Assembly (NCBI GenBank): GCA_905250075.1
Contig: CAJNOP010000131.1
Coordinates: 124,001 to 188,000, forward strand
Direction: 5' to 3'
Length of the DNA: 64,000 nt
Origin: Rotaria sp. Silwood1
Taxonomy: Eukaryota > Rotifera > Eurotatoria > Philodinida > Philodinidae
Shown: positions 45,163-57,133 of the stretch, one piece after another
How the letters are laid out: every line of letters starts with the position of its first letter
Position numbering within the stretch: position 1 is the first letter of the stretch
The notes under the pieces: model-generated
The model's input: only the letters and a program-made list of their open reading frames with translations
Databases searched by the model: none
What the model was told of the DNA's origin: nothing
Position numbers and translations under genes: made by a program

Positions 45163-46495
45163 CTCTACAAACTCTATCACCTCTTGCACGTTGGGCTCAA
45201 AATGCAACCACGGTCGCAGGCTTGAAAAATGGCACATCTGGATCATCTCAATCTACTCTCAATCAAAATCGAGGAATAAGCATTGCAAGTGACGGTACTC
45301 TCTATATCGCTGATTTTTTGAATAATCGAATTGTGTTGATCGGACCTACTTCAACTACGGCAATAGCTAGCATTACAACAGACTCTGCCTCCCAAAATCT
45401 ATTTATGTATCCTAGTGATGTTTTTGTCACTCAAAAATATATCTACGTCTTAGACATGTTAAATTATCAAGTCGTAAAATTATTTTTAAACAGAACAAAT
45501 CCAGTCACCGTTGCCGGAATCAAAGGTGTACGTGGAATGAGCCTAAATACATCAACACTTGTCACTGTCACCAATATATTTGTTGACAATAATGAGAACT
45601 TGTATGTGTCTGACACTGGCAATAACATAGTGATCCGTTATCCACCGAACTCATCGAGCGGTATGCCTGGTTTGATAGTCGCTGGAAATGGCACCGCTAG
45701 AAGTGATGGTTTACAGTATATGCCATCCGGAATATTCGTCGATGAAGAGGGAACACTGTACGTGGCAGATGCTCCAAATCATCGAATCCAAATATGGTAT
45801 AATGGAGCTTCCTCTGGTGTTACGGTGGCAGGCACTGGAATATCGGGTAGTAGTTTATCTCAATTATTCTTGCCGATGGGAGTTGTCGTTGACTCGAATG
45901 GATATATGTATATAATGGATTCTGGAAACAGGCGAATTCTACGATGGCCACCGAATTCAAACTCGGGCGAATGTATTGTGGCTTGTACTGGTTTTGCTGT
46001 AAATACAGTTGATACGTTTAATTTCGCTCTGGCGATCGCATTCGATAGTTATGGATCTATCTTTATTAGCGACACAGGAAGTAATCGAGTACAGAAATTT
46101 CAGATCCTTGATAGTTTTGGTTAGTAGTAAATGTTCTAATCATCGTGGTTAATTGTTTCTCTATTCAAATTAATTGAGGTCCAACTTCAACGACAACGTC
46201 GACTTCGACAACAACATCAATAGTACTAACAACAACCACAACAACAACAGCAATAACGACAACAACAACAACAACAATAACGACAATAACAACAACAACA
46301 GCAATAACGACAATACCAACAATAACAACAACATCATCGTCATTGCAAATCCCTTCGGTGGCACGTATACCACGGCCAACAGCAGTTACAATATCAATCA
46401 CTGTATTGGTAATGTTTTTTTTTTATCCAAAAATATTTCATGGCACTTTCAATCATTCTTCTGATAATTTTCTAGCTTTCATTTTACTATCATGA
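45163..46495 (+). CDS. NHL-repeat beta-propeller protein with Thr-rich stalk (5' end uncertain)
   Basis: Exon 45163-46119 and exon 46179-46495, separated by a 59 nt intron (GTTAGT to TTGAG). The first exon encodes six NHL repeats, for example GISIASDGTLYIADFLNNRI, NIFVDNNENLYVSDTGNNIV, GIFVDEEGTLYVADAPNHRI and IAFDSYGSIFISDTGSNRV, enough for a closed six-bladed propeller. The second exon is a Thr-rich stalk coded by ACA/ACG triplets, then a hydrophobic segment (AVTISITVLVMFFFY). The predicted product is a surface or secreted protein with an N-terminal propeller. Exon one starts after ATTCAG in phase with a missing upstream exon; alternatively translation starts at the ATG at 45153 without a signal peptide. 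The 3' end may use another 65 nt intron at about 46409-46473. NHL proteins of this kind are abundant in bdelloids; ligand unknown. Confidence 0.75.
46196..46335. repeat. AAC/ACG triplet repeat within the NHL gene's stalk exon
   Basis: Imperfect (ACA/ACG)n run read as poly-Thr with interspersed Ile and Ala. The same bases give spurious open frames in four other frames, which I discount. Confidence 0.8.
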
Positions 46496-48196
46496 GAACT
46501 TGAGAGATTCTGTCCTACGCCTCAAGACTACACCGTAGGTTATACAATGAACGAATGGTTCGTTTCGTCGATTTTGACAGTCGTTCTTTCTCTCTACTGC
46601 TTTAACACTTCACTCGCTTGTCATTTCTGTATCGTTTATAAATGTCAAAGCATATATTCTATATTGCTGAATTATTGAAACAAGATTTTCAAATTCATAA
46701 TTTTGTTTTATTTTTATGCTTCAAATAAATTTTGCTTTTCTTAATGAAGCTTCATGTGTCAAGTCGATGTAAGTGCGCTGCTATACAATTATAAAAATAA
46801 TAAGTCAATTATAGATTTATAAAAGTAAATTTATTAATATATTTTTGTCTCGTTCAATATGTATTTTAACAAAAACCTTTGTTCAAACTTTGACGAAGAA
46901 GAAAGACGAAAAACAAAAGTATTAGAATTAACGAACAAAAATATAGCGCACAGTTTAAATGATGAGTTCAATTAAAAATTTCAATCAATCTAAGATATTA
47001 TAATTCTATTAACATTTCATTAATATGGTTTCTCTAATGAGAATCAACTAAAAATTATAATGACTATCGAATCTTCAATCCTAGAATACTCGAAATTCTA
47101 TTTGTTGACCCTGGTTGCTATTATAGATAGATCAGAAAAATATTTATTTAGAATACTTGTTTGTCTTGTGTAACAGAAATAATCTGATTGCTTTATCAAG
47201 TTTTTCAATTGATTCATCTGAAATCATAATTATTTGGTCTTTTAATCATGCACAATCACTTACACCGACAGAGTAATTCTTTTATTTTATTGTCGATTTC
47301 TTCTACACACATACACTAATATGTATAAATTGCAGCAAGAAGTTTAACAGACTTATATTGTGGTTGTGAATGTTGACTCACACTCAATTTTCCATCTGTT
47401 TTTTTCAAAAAATTGCTGTTTTAATAGCTCAAGAGTCTTTCTTATGTTCAATGCAGTTTGATCAAGATGTTGGTTTTAGAGGATACATATGGATCTTTTC
47501 TTGGCCTTCACACATCCAATCCGTAACAAAACCATATCCGTCTTCACTCTTATGATGGTTACTTCAATTACTGGGTTTATGTCGAAATCTGTTGGAAACG
47601 AAGAATATCATGATCAATTTGTTGAGGTGTGAAGAGTTTTTGCTGATATCTTTATCTACGATAGGTGCTTAAGCAGTTATGAACAACATTGAATTGAAGT
47701 CGTATATGCCCGAATTATTAGTAAACTTCCTCATAAGATAGCACTTACATGTTCAAATCGAAATATCAGAGACGTCCAAAACAGACTAAGATATAAGATT
47801 TTTCTAATAAATTTATGATAGTCACTATTCATCCATTCCAGTAACGATTCATGTTTTTTTCGTTTTATTCAAACAAGCATGAATGAAATCCGATACTATT
47901 ACGGCTAGATAGTAAATCCGTATGAGCGATCGGCTACTTAATTTTTTACCATGACATTATTAAAACTACAAAAAAGACAAAAAAAAAGAGACAATAGTTG
48001 AGAGGTTATCCGTTTGTATTTTGCAACTATTTCGTTATTACTTATTGTCTAAAGAAAACCATCCGTATCAAAATGTCATACAGATAGACTTTCTTTGATA
48101 AAATTGAAATAAAACTTTTCGGCAATAAAAATCGAATATTTTCCGCCTAACTTAGTGTAATCGTGTTACAATCACGAATCATCACGTGATTACTTC
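46496..48196. other. 1.7 kb without a supported gene
   Basis: AT-rich downstream flank of the NHL gene; no domain-bearing frame. Confidence 0.5.
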
Positions 48197-49436
48197 AGAG
48201 ATGCCCACAGGCCACTTTTTTCCGGCCTGGCCTGGCCTGGCCTGACCTGCAGGTCAAACCAGGCCGATTGATGTTTCTGATTTTTGAAATCCATTAAATT
48301 CAATAACTCTGTACTAATCAGAGCTGCCAGCAGACCACTTTTTTGCGGCCTGGCCTGGGCTAATTCATATTGCCTGCAAACTTCGAATATGAATTTGCAT
48401 ATCTTATACTGATTTTTATTTAAGTGTAGTGAGAAACTTGTTGAAAAGCCTAAACAATGCTTTCAATGGTGAGTCAACAGATTTTTGTTTAGCTTATAGG
48501 TCTCTTTTTCAACATACTAAGACCTGTTGGAGTCGGCCATTTTGAAGAAAGGATACTTCTATAGTGTGTGAGTGGATGTTAATCTGTCTAGGTCTTTTTG
48601 ACACCCACACACCGTCCGAGAAAGGCTTCAATTAACAAAATGCCTTCGATTGTAGCAAATCTGTTCTGCATTATTCGAAAAAATATATCCATGATAACTA
48701 AACAACATATGACGAAGCGTAGAATGAATAGGTAAAAAAAATACAGAACAAAAATATCGTCAATGAGTGTTACTTATGATGGGAGGCAACGAGATTTTTA
48801 TTTAAGAATCAAATTTTATGAATACGCGATCACAAAATTTATTATCCATTTGTTCTGAATCTAAACAAGCCCTTCTGTGAGTGAATACAGATCCTATAAC
48901 ATTAAATTAATGTTCAGTACAAGTTTTGACCGCTAGAATCGCATGAATTTGTTAAATCAGTTTCGGATAATAAGACCATGCATCAATATTTGATCTTCAA
49001 CATTTAGGAACTACTCAAGTAAAAGTGAATAAGTATTCTGTGATTTAACGAGAAAAGATATTACGGTTATATATCTGAAAACACGTTAAAAATTGGCTTT
49101 TAACGAAATTCCACACATTCTATCTCGACAGAAACAGTTTAGCTTGAATTAACAAATGAGATTTGTTAAAAAGAACGTTTAGCACATATTAATAGTGAAA
49201 AATGTTATGCCTTCTTTTCGTTAAATCGTTAAATTTTCTTAAAATTTTTACATGGACAAGCTGATCGTTTTGATCTGGTCTAGCCTGCAGGCCAACAACT
49301 TCAGCCTGGCCTGGCCTGAAGGCCAGGCCGAATATTATTTGGACGGATCAGGCCAGGCTAAAATTTCAGAATTCGGCCTGGCCTGGTGGACGGCCTGAGG
49401 GCCTGCCAGGCGCCTGTCAGACAGCAGGCCAGGCCG

Positions 49437-50885
49437 CACAGTGGGGAACTTCCGCATACCAGGTGGACATGTAACTTTCTTGCTTTAAAATCGTCTTTTA
49501 TAGCTCAGAAGTGGTTATATATCACTTAGAAAATCGTCTTTAACGAAATAAACCACTTTTTGGAAGAACAACTTTTTTGCCAAAAAACACCTGTGGGGGA
49601 CCTCAGCCAAAGTTTTCGAAAAAATTATTTTGTTAGAAAATGTTTTCTATCATACATCAATCGACGCAGTTTTACGCGCTGATTCCGAATATCGCCTTGA
49701 TTTTTTGCTAAGATGCTATTTTAAGGGCAAAAAAGGAACATTAGGCGAGAATCATGGTTTTTTGGAAATCCATTGTCCAGTCTACGGACACTGATGCGAT
49801 ACGACACACATAGCCGACGATAAACTAACATGGAAGTATACAATTAATAAGAACTTGAGCTCAATCAGACGAAAACTGTTTGTAGCGTTCGAAAAACACG
49901 AGATGACTTAGGCTTTTAAGCTTTTCCTTAATAAAGGTCAAAAAAAATTTTTCGAAAAAACGGCTTTTTATTATATATCGTTAGATGCAGCTCAATGAGC
50001 TGGTTCCGAATATCACCTTGGTTTTGCATCAAAACGATGGCTTATTGTGAAAAACAGGAATTTAGGGCCAAAAACCTAGGTTTTTGAGAAACTCGTAGCG
50101 CCGGCTATGCTCATCGGCGCGAGATGGCGCTATGGTGAACAACGCATCAGACATGAAAGAACAATCAGGAAAAGTTTGAGGTCAATCGGACTGAAACTCT
50201 TTGTAGCGTTTACAAAATACGGAAAGGCTGGTTTTCAAAACCTTGTCGGTTCCTAGGAACCGACTTTTTTTCTCAGAAGCACATACTGTTGTATATGATT
50301 CGATGCAGCTCGACGAGCTGATTTTGAATATCACCTTGGTTTTGCGTCAAAATGTTCTCATATTCGCAAAACTAGCGATTCCGGGGCAGAAACCTGTTTT
50401 TTTGGAATACCTCTAACTCGGCCTGTGTTCATTATTTCAATACGGCGCTATGATCAACGATACATTAAACGTGGGAGAATAATCGGTGAAAATTTCAGCT
50501 CAATTGGATTAAAACTCTTTGTAGCGTCCACAAAATACGGTATGACCGATTTTTCGACCCACTTTCGGCCCAGTAGTTAGTTTTTTTCTATTCCATTTCT
50601 GGTTCAAACGAAATAATTTTTTCACACAATAAAGCTCATAGATCAATCATTCGTTCCAAATAGTTTTTCATTTTAAAATACTTTGATAAGCTGACAAAAA
50701 AAATGGTATCCGTATAATTACCGATTTATCAACAATTTTTTTGACGATGGACTTTCCTAGCGTGGGACTTGATTTCTGAAAATCTAGTTTTAGGGTAAGA
50801 TAGACTAACCATAGAAGTATTCATTCCATTATTTAGACCTTGGAAAATACAACTTGAGGTCATGTCCGCCTGGTTCCCCACCGTG
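49437..50885. mobile_element. Transib-like non-autonomous element, 1,449 bp, nested
   Basis: Left end CACAGTGGGGAAC then CCAGGTGGACATG; right end, reversed, CACGGTGGGGAACCAGGCGG then ACATG. GGCCG lies immediately outside both ends (49432-49436 and 50886-50890), consistent with a 5-bp GC-rich target duplication. Termini starting CAC(A/G)GTG plus 5-bp GC-rich duplications are the hallmarks of Transib transposons, the relatives of RAG1. There is no transposase frame. The interior is three diverged ~320 bp tandem units. Confidence 0.65.
49640..50590. repeat. Three diverged ~320 bp tandem units inside the Transib-like element
   Basis: Each unit has GA(T/C)GCAG...GCTG followed by GAATATC(A/G)CCTTG; GA(T/C)GCAG occurs at 49663, 49984 and 50302. 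Each ends with TGTAGCGT and (T/C)AAAA(T/C)ACGG-like sequence near 49,882, 50,202 and 50,522. Spacings of 318-321 bp hold for both landmarks. Confidence 0.75.
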
Positions 50886-51100
50886 GGCCGGCAGCTCTGG
50901 ATTACTTCTATGTTACTTTTTAGGTTCTAAAAAAGACAAAGTAAGGCATCAAGAATGAAAATGCCGCATTCACAAATGCATCTGAAATTCATAAAAGACA
51001 AACATTTCAAGAAATTCTTTTATTGAAAACAAAAATAGAAAAAATAATACTCGATTCATGTCATTCAAGAGAATTGTAAAAATTTATGGAAGAGTCTTTC

Positions 51101-51375
51101 GAGTGTAGGTGTGTATCAGTGTCTTCGCTTCACTTATATTGTCACAATCATATTAACACTCTAGACCCTCCATGAACTCCGACATAAGCCCACACCAACA
51201 CCTTTTGTTGTAAAATTTCTTTTTTTTACCGCTTATATCTTTTCATCCAGAAGGGTGTGGGCGGGCGTGGGGAGTGTGGGTGTGGATGTCGGGTGTGGGT
51301 GTGTGGGTGAGGGAGTCCTTCTCCTCTTTCCACATTCACACCTGCACCTAAGCCCAGACCCACACCGATACCTTG
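51101..51375. repeat. Telomere-like fold-back cluster (TGTGGG then CCCACA)
   Basis: Two G-rich/C-rich pairs. The first is GAGTGTAGGTGTGTATC (51,104) with AGCCCACACCAACACC (51,187). The second is a long G-rich run at 51250-51315 (GGGTGTGGGTGTGTGGGTGA at its end) facing CACATTCACACCTGCACC and CAGACCCACACCGATACC at 51331-51373. Imperfect TGTGGG units throughout. Confidence 0.65.
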
Positions 51376-51967
51376 TACTTAGTTTTGATAAAATTTGGCT
51401 TTCTAATTGTCTGATTAATTTTCTAGAACCATAAGCTTCATGCTACATGAGGAAGTAATATTAACGATTTATTCTTCTGTTCAGTGGGACAACCATCCTT
51501 CAGTTTTCAATGACATAGTATTAGATTAGTTCGATTTAGATATGAAATTTCAACTGAGCTCATACCCTTTTTTCAAAACCGACACACTTGAAACATTTTC
51601 ACTGGTGTTGTGTATAGATTTATGAATATTCGTAAACAAAGACATTGAGAACTACAACGTATTCATGACATATCAATATAGAAGATGTTAGCGTAAATGA
51701 TGATAAATGTTAAAGTAAAAGCATGTGTGACACTATAACAAAAACGTGACGAAAGAAAAATTAAGAATGACGTATACTCTTGCTCTATCATACTGATATG
51801 TAGAACTTGTTATTTAAAGATAAAAAGGCAACAATAATTTTGTTACTACAAATTATATCATTTTTTCTTATCTATTTGTGCGAACAAGTGTAGACGTAGA
51901 AAAAGCATAGATTTAAATGAAATTTTATTAGTTGGTTTTCGAGTTCGCTTTTGCTATAGCAAACCAT
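51376..51967. other. spacer upstream of the kelch gene
   Basis: No gene supported; presumably contains the promoter of the kelch-protein gene. Confidence 0.5.
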
Positions 51968-54497
51968 ATGCATCTGAATAATACATTCGAAGGAGTCACC
52001 CCTGAGAAGCAGAGAATAAACAAATGGTGGCAACATCGTTGGGCTAAGGTCACTTGTATCGTCTTTATTATTCTAACAGTTTTAGTAGTTACTCTTGCGC
52101 TGTTGTTAAAATTTGTCATTCTTGTACAAAAACAGCCAGATAATGTTTCCACTATTAAAACATCAACTACAATAAAAACAACTACATCAAGATCTACATC
52201 CACGACTCCTTCGAGGATCACATTGACGTCCACCACGTCTACATCTATACCTACATCTACGACTACGACTACATTCAGGACGACATTTACATCAACAACT
52301 TCAACCACTCCAGAGCCACGTGAGTACTCTAATGGTTTGATTAGCTAAGCAAGAGCCAAACAAAATCTTCATGAATCAACTTGCTAAAAGTAGTTTTCAA
52401 CGTAAGTTAGTACAGAATAATAGTTCTTTGACAGACAAGTTCAAATACTCTATCCTAAAGGCTAGATTTTTCATTCTTACTGTCATGTTTTCTCTGCACA
52501 TATGAGAATCTATCATTTTCACCGTTCATCAATGTGGAAATGATCACAAGGCATTTTGCTAATGTTGGAACATTCTATTCTTGTGAGACAGATTACTTCG
52601 AACAACCGAAAGTTTTATCTTTACTTTAAGTTGTGCCCGCATGTTGTTAAGCATGCGAAGTTTGATTTCCGATGAACATCATATAAATGAGTCGCTGTAG
52701 TGCATTGATTACTGTGTTTTGTTCTAGGAACAGTACTTACTATGTTGCTATACCTGTTAACTATCAGTTCGTTAAACCTCAGGAATATTAAGATGTCAAC
52801 AGTAAACGTCGCCTTCGATGAATAAGAAATTTCTATATTTCTTGTTTTTATTATTTATCAAAAACATGATCAATCAAACACGATTCAATAACAGCTGAGT
52901 CTATCGAGGAGCGTTTTTTGTATAAAAGCAATAAATGCTTCTAAACGAAATACCTTGTAAAATATTGGCTAGGCATCATAGGTCCCGAGTCTTTTAAAAT
53001 CTATGTTTACAATTGCTGTAAGTGTCGTGAATTAGGAGGAATCGTTGAATGTTCTTAAAGCTCAAAAATAAAGTTTGAGCGAAAGCACTTGAGTTCAAAA
53101 ATTCAGCGACAGAAAAATCTAATCATCTGCCGTTATAGTTTCATCACATTCTACTTGTTCATTTGTTTTCTCAATTTTTTGGATCCTTTCGATCGTTACC
53201 TGCGAGGTAAAGCTCTTTGAAAGTAAAAATCACATTATCCTGTATTTTCCATCAGTTTGTTTTCCAAACAATGTGGAGAGACAGACAGTATTCAGACGAA
53301 GTTCTCGAGAATGATGAAATTCATTTTGGTATTCTCTAGACGAATTATTGTCGAAAAATTTGTTGCGTGTTTAACTAAAACCTTACTATTCATAGGAATC
53401 TCATTCACAAGGAATAATTAGGATAGTATGTCGTATAAAATCTTTTGTTGTATCCTTCCCTAAGATTTACTAAACATTTCTACAAGATAGAAATAAATTT
53501 TTGTTCAGGATGGTCTGAAACTGGTAGCATGAATCATGCTCGAGATGAACATACAGCAACCTTATTAATGGATGGCAGAGTACTAGTTTCCGGAGGCAGC
53601 ACCATGAATGATGTGAATCTAAATAGTGCAGAATTGTATGATCCAGTAACAGAAACTTGGACATATACTGGTAATATGAGCCAAGCACGACATGGTCATA
53701 CAGCATCTCTGTTGCAAGATGGAAAAGTATTGGTTACTGGTGGAAACAACGGTAGTGAATATCTTGATAGTGCTGAGCTGTATGACCCAGCAACAGGAAC
53801 TTGGAAAAATGCTGCCGATATGAATGACGAACGAAATTTTCATGCTGCTTGTATGTTACCAGATGGAAGAGTGTTAGTTAGTGGTGGATATAATGGTGAT
53901 GTTGTTTTAAGAACTACTGAAATCTATAATCCATCAACAGGTCTTTGGACAATGGTTGGTAATATGAGCGATGCACGAGATGGTCACACAATGACTATGT
54001 TGGACAATGGAAAGGTATTAGCTACTGGCGGATTTGGCGATCATACTTATCACAATACCGCTGAATTGTATGATCCTACAGCAAAAACTTGGAGAACTAC
54101 TAGTAACATGCATTTTGCAAGACAATTTCATACAGACACTGTCTTGAGCAACGGTAAGATTTTAGTAACAGGTGGATATCGTAGCACTGACGCTGAAGTG
54201 TACAATTCAACAAGAGGATATTGGAAAGCTTCTGGCAAGATGAAATACGCTCGATCTAATCATCAAGCATCTTTGCTACCAGATGGCAGAGTATTAATTA
54301 CTGGTGGATATGGTGAACGGACCGAAAATACGACTGAACTTTACGATCCATCGACTGAGATTTGGTCAGTCGGTCCTCATATGGCTAGTGCACGAAGTTT
54401 TCACAGAGCAACCATACTGAAAGATGGAAAAGTATTAGTCACCGGTGGATCTACTGGAAGCAAAAGTTTAGAAACTGCTGAATTGTACTTTCCATAA
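51968..54497 (+). CDS. Type II membrane kelch-repeat protein, 446 aa, 2 exons
   Basis: Exons 51968-52319 and 53509-54497 (intron 1,189 nt, GTGAGT to TTCAG) join in phase. A short cytoplasmic arm (1-28) is followed by a single transmembrane helix at 29-52 (IVFIILTVLVVTLALLLKF). A Thr/Ser-rich stalk (about 60-116) follows, then seven kelch repeats (118-446). Each repeat has the form W-x-x-x-x-x-M-x-x-A-R-x-x-H-x-x-x-x-L-x-D-G-(K/R)-V-L-x-x-GG; examples are MNHARDEHTATLLMDGRVLV, MSQARHGHTASLLQDGKVLV and MASARSFHRATILKDGKVLV. Seven repeats give one closed propeller facing outward. The regular spacing and LLxDGRVLVxGG consensus are those of bacterial and bdelloid kelch proteins rather than KLHL types, and there is no BTB domain. 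Function and ligand are unknown; adhesion or binding is plausible. No signal peptide is needed with this topology. Confidence 0.88.
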
Positions 54498-55679
54498 ACA
54501 GAAACTTCAATAATTGTTGCTAAAATTTAGGACGAGGCATATTCAAAAATACTGTCTTGTGCAGATTATCACATAGGATTCTCTAACTAAAGCATAGTTA
54601 TAATAAGATATTATTTCTGTATTTACGTGATCTAATTGTCATGACATTTGTTACAGGAGGTCTTAACAATCGTTCATAAATACTTACTAGTGAACACTCG
54701 AATCATAACATTGATTTTACATGTTATTCTTAAGTTTAAGGAGGTAAGATTTTCAAACGTAGTAAAGTGTTACCTTCAATTTAGCATAGGAAAGTATTGC
54801 GAGAATATCAATGCGTGTTATAAATATTCTTTCTTAGTCTAAATCAGTTCATTGCATTTTTTTTGGACTCAATATTACAACCGTCGACTTACCACTGATT
54901 TTCATTACAACTCTTACCATTATCTTTTAAAATCGTAATCTGCATCCAAAGCATCGTCTTTAATTTTGCTTTCTGCTTACATTGTGTATTCGAGGCCGTC
55001 ATACGGATTCATTGCTTTAATAAAAATCAGCACGAAAACCACCGCCGATTGAACTACACAATGACTTTTGTTAGAATCAGTGAAGTACGTTTAATGATTG
55101 TGTGGCAATTTAAAAAATTCAATCAGAAGTCTGGCGCCGAAGAGCAAAAGGTGATACTAGTGGATTGATATCTTCCTCACTAAGGAATAGGTAGATCTGT
55201 TCTTGAACCGACTTTTTCCTACAGGAGTATATCCTATTTGGACAACTCATAGACATTTAGTATGGCAACGCCCACATACTGTTTTTCTAATGTCATATTG
55301 TATTTAGATTGTGTAACCATTCGAAAATGTATAATGAATGTATTTATTATACGATGGAGGTTTTATAATTATTTTCTTCAGTTTTACAACAGATTAGATG
55401 TAGAATAATTTCATATAGTGTGAGCAAGAATACACACGTAATTCTTGTAATACTATTGTGAATATTTCTCGTATTCTTGTAGAATTTCAAAACATAAATG
55501 TCATTCAGCACATTATGACTTCTAACAAATTGATAGCAATGTCATTCGAAAGTCTTCAGAGCGCTGTTTAACTAAGAAATATTGATCGCGACATTACTTT
55601 TTTTATTGTATCTAACAATGGGACGATCGTGTTCAATATCCTATTCGATAATGGAAACCGATGAATTTATGAATATTAT
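54498..55679. other. 1.2 kb without a supported gene
   Basis: AT-rich 3' flank of the kelch gene; nothing recognisable. Confidence 0.5.
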
Positions 55680-55868
55680 ATGGATGTGGGTGTGGGTGTG
55701 GGTGTGGGTGTAGAGAATACTGCCACCCACCTACACCCACACCCACACTCACCAACACCCACACCCACCCACACTCACCAATACCCACACCCACACCCAC
55801 CCACACTCACCAACACCCACGCCCACACCCCACACCCACACCCACACTCACACCCACACCCCACACCC
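55680..55868. repeat. Telomere-like inverted array: (TGTGGG)n facing (CCCACA)n
   Basis: A nearly perfect TGTGGG run (four consecutive units after TGGATG) is followed 12 nt later by about 150 bp of CCCACA-type units with ACTCACCAACACCCAC and CCCACCCACA variants. The G-rich strand thus switches within one locus, so the DNA can fold back on itself. TGTGGG is the telomere repeat published for bdelloids. Confidence 0.85.
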
Positions 55869-57133
55869 ATATTCTATCTACCATGTTTTTTTCTTTGATT
55901 TAAATAGTTGATAAAACAATTTTTTTCTGGTAACTATCAATTAATACACCTTCGGCTCAATATTTCTAATGATAATTCGTCTATTAATATTCATCAATGT
56001 TTAATGCCATCTTCTATTCCTTATAAAGTTTAATAACTGATGAAATTCGATTCCGTTGTTGGATAATTCGTTATTTATATATTTGTCTTTAATATACATG
56101 CTTTCTTGAACATTGTATTGAATATATATCCAACATTGAACGATTGTCAATTGCTTTTTAACAACCGATGCATTTTGAACCACGATCCAAGTCAGATATT
56201 GAAACACTAACAAAATCAAATGGAAACTGATTTGAAAAGGCGAGATGAATTCACTATGATTAATTTTTCATCTTTATTGAAATCATTTACAATTTGATAA
56301 TGCAAAATAAATTTTTCTCTTCGTATGTTTGATATTTCTTTTGTGCTCTTTCTAAATACAAGTTTCTCCATTGTTTTTTCGGATTGGATGAGATTTTGTA
56401 TTGAAAACAAGTACAAATCTTAAACTATTTTCTTTTTCTAGTCTTTTTACAGAACATTAAATTAACAAATTCCATTAGCATTCCGTTTGCAACATTATCG
56501 TACTCTTTAAGCAGATCACTTTAGGTTGACTCTTTGACCTTCTTATATGGAAAAAAGCTAACATTCTCATGTGATAGCAAACAATGTACACTTTGTTTCA
56601 ATACCTAGTTTTCTTATTGACAACTATTTTTTGAAGAGCAGATGCCATTTGATTTTTTGGACAGTTAGTTTTGTTTGAGCTGAGCCTGAGCGATCGGAAA
56701 CAGGGTAACAACTGTATAGAGACAGTGTTGTTAATCATCTTTTGTTCAAAATTTAATTGTTTGTAATGAAATTATCGAGGACAAATCATGATAAAATTTT
56801 GCTGATCCATAAAAATTTTCATATTTCATTTTTTCAGGGTTTTTGTACATCCATAATCTTCACTTTTTCAACATATTTGTGAAACAATCTTTGGTTCCAA
56901 TCATGAATGATTTTGTAGAGAATTTCAAACGCAATCTTTTGATTAGGGTGATAGTATGTGTACTTTGATATTCACTGTACTCTCGTCTATGCCCACATCC
57001 TCAACTTCAGAGAAAATTGATTTCTAATAGGAATAATTTATTCAAAGAGTGGTTTTCTTGTGTCTTTTTTATTTTTCTACTAACTCTAGGTACCAAAATT
57101 GCATTATTTGACTTTTGAAAGTTTTCGTCCATA
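55869..57133. other. 1.3 kb without a supported gene
   Basis: Short frames on both strands; none recognisable. Confidence 0.5.

Larger units (their letters stand above)
48197..50899. mobile_element. GGCCTGG-rich hAT-like element carrying a nested insertion
   Basis: The left terminus CAGAGCTGCCAGCAGACCAC (48319) pairs with the right terminus, whose reverse complement is CAGAGCTGCCGGC (ending 50899). If the nested element (49437-50885) is removed, the right end reads CAGAGCTGCCGGCCTGGCC, matching the left end's CTGCC...GCGGCCTGGCC. The interior holds dense GGCCTGGCC/GGCCAGGCC runs at 48,230, 48,348 and 49,275-49,435. A second, diverged left end (CAGAGATGCCCACAGGCCAC) starts at 48197. CAGAG-type ends suggest hAT, but I find no clean 8-bp duplication. 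Confidence 0.6.

Noticed and set aside
46165..46401. Minus-strand and alternative plus frames over the AAC triplet tract (poly-Val, poly-Leu, poly-Asn)
   Set aside because: All are by-products of the triplet repeat; only the Thr-rich frame joins the NHL exon in phase.
51968..52319. The Thr-rich one-TM frame as a separate small gene
   Set aside because: Its donor joins the kelch exon at 53509 in exact phase, giving one 446-aa protein with a sensible topology.
55680..55898. 72-codon His/Pro-rich plus-strand frame
   Set aside because: Pure translation of the telomere-like array; no gene context.
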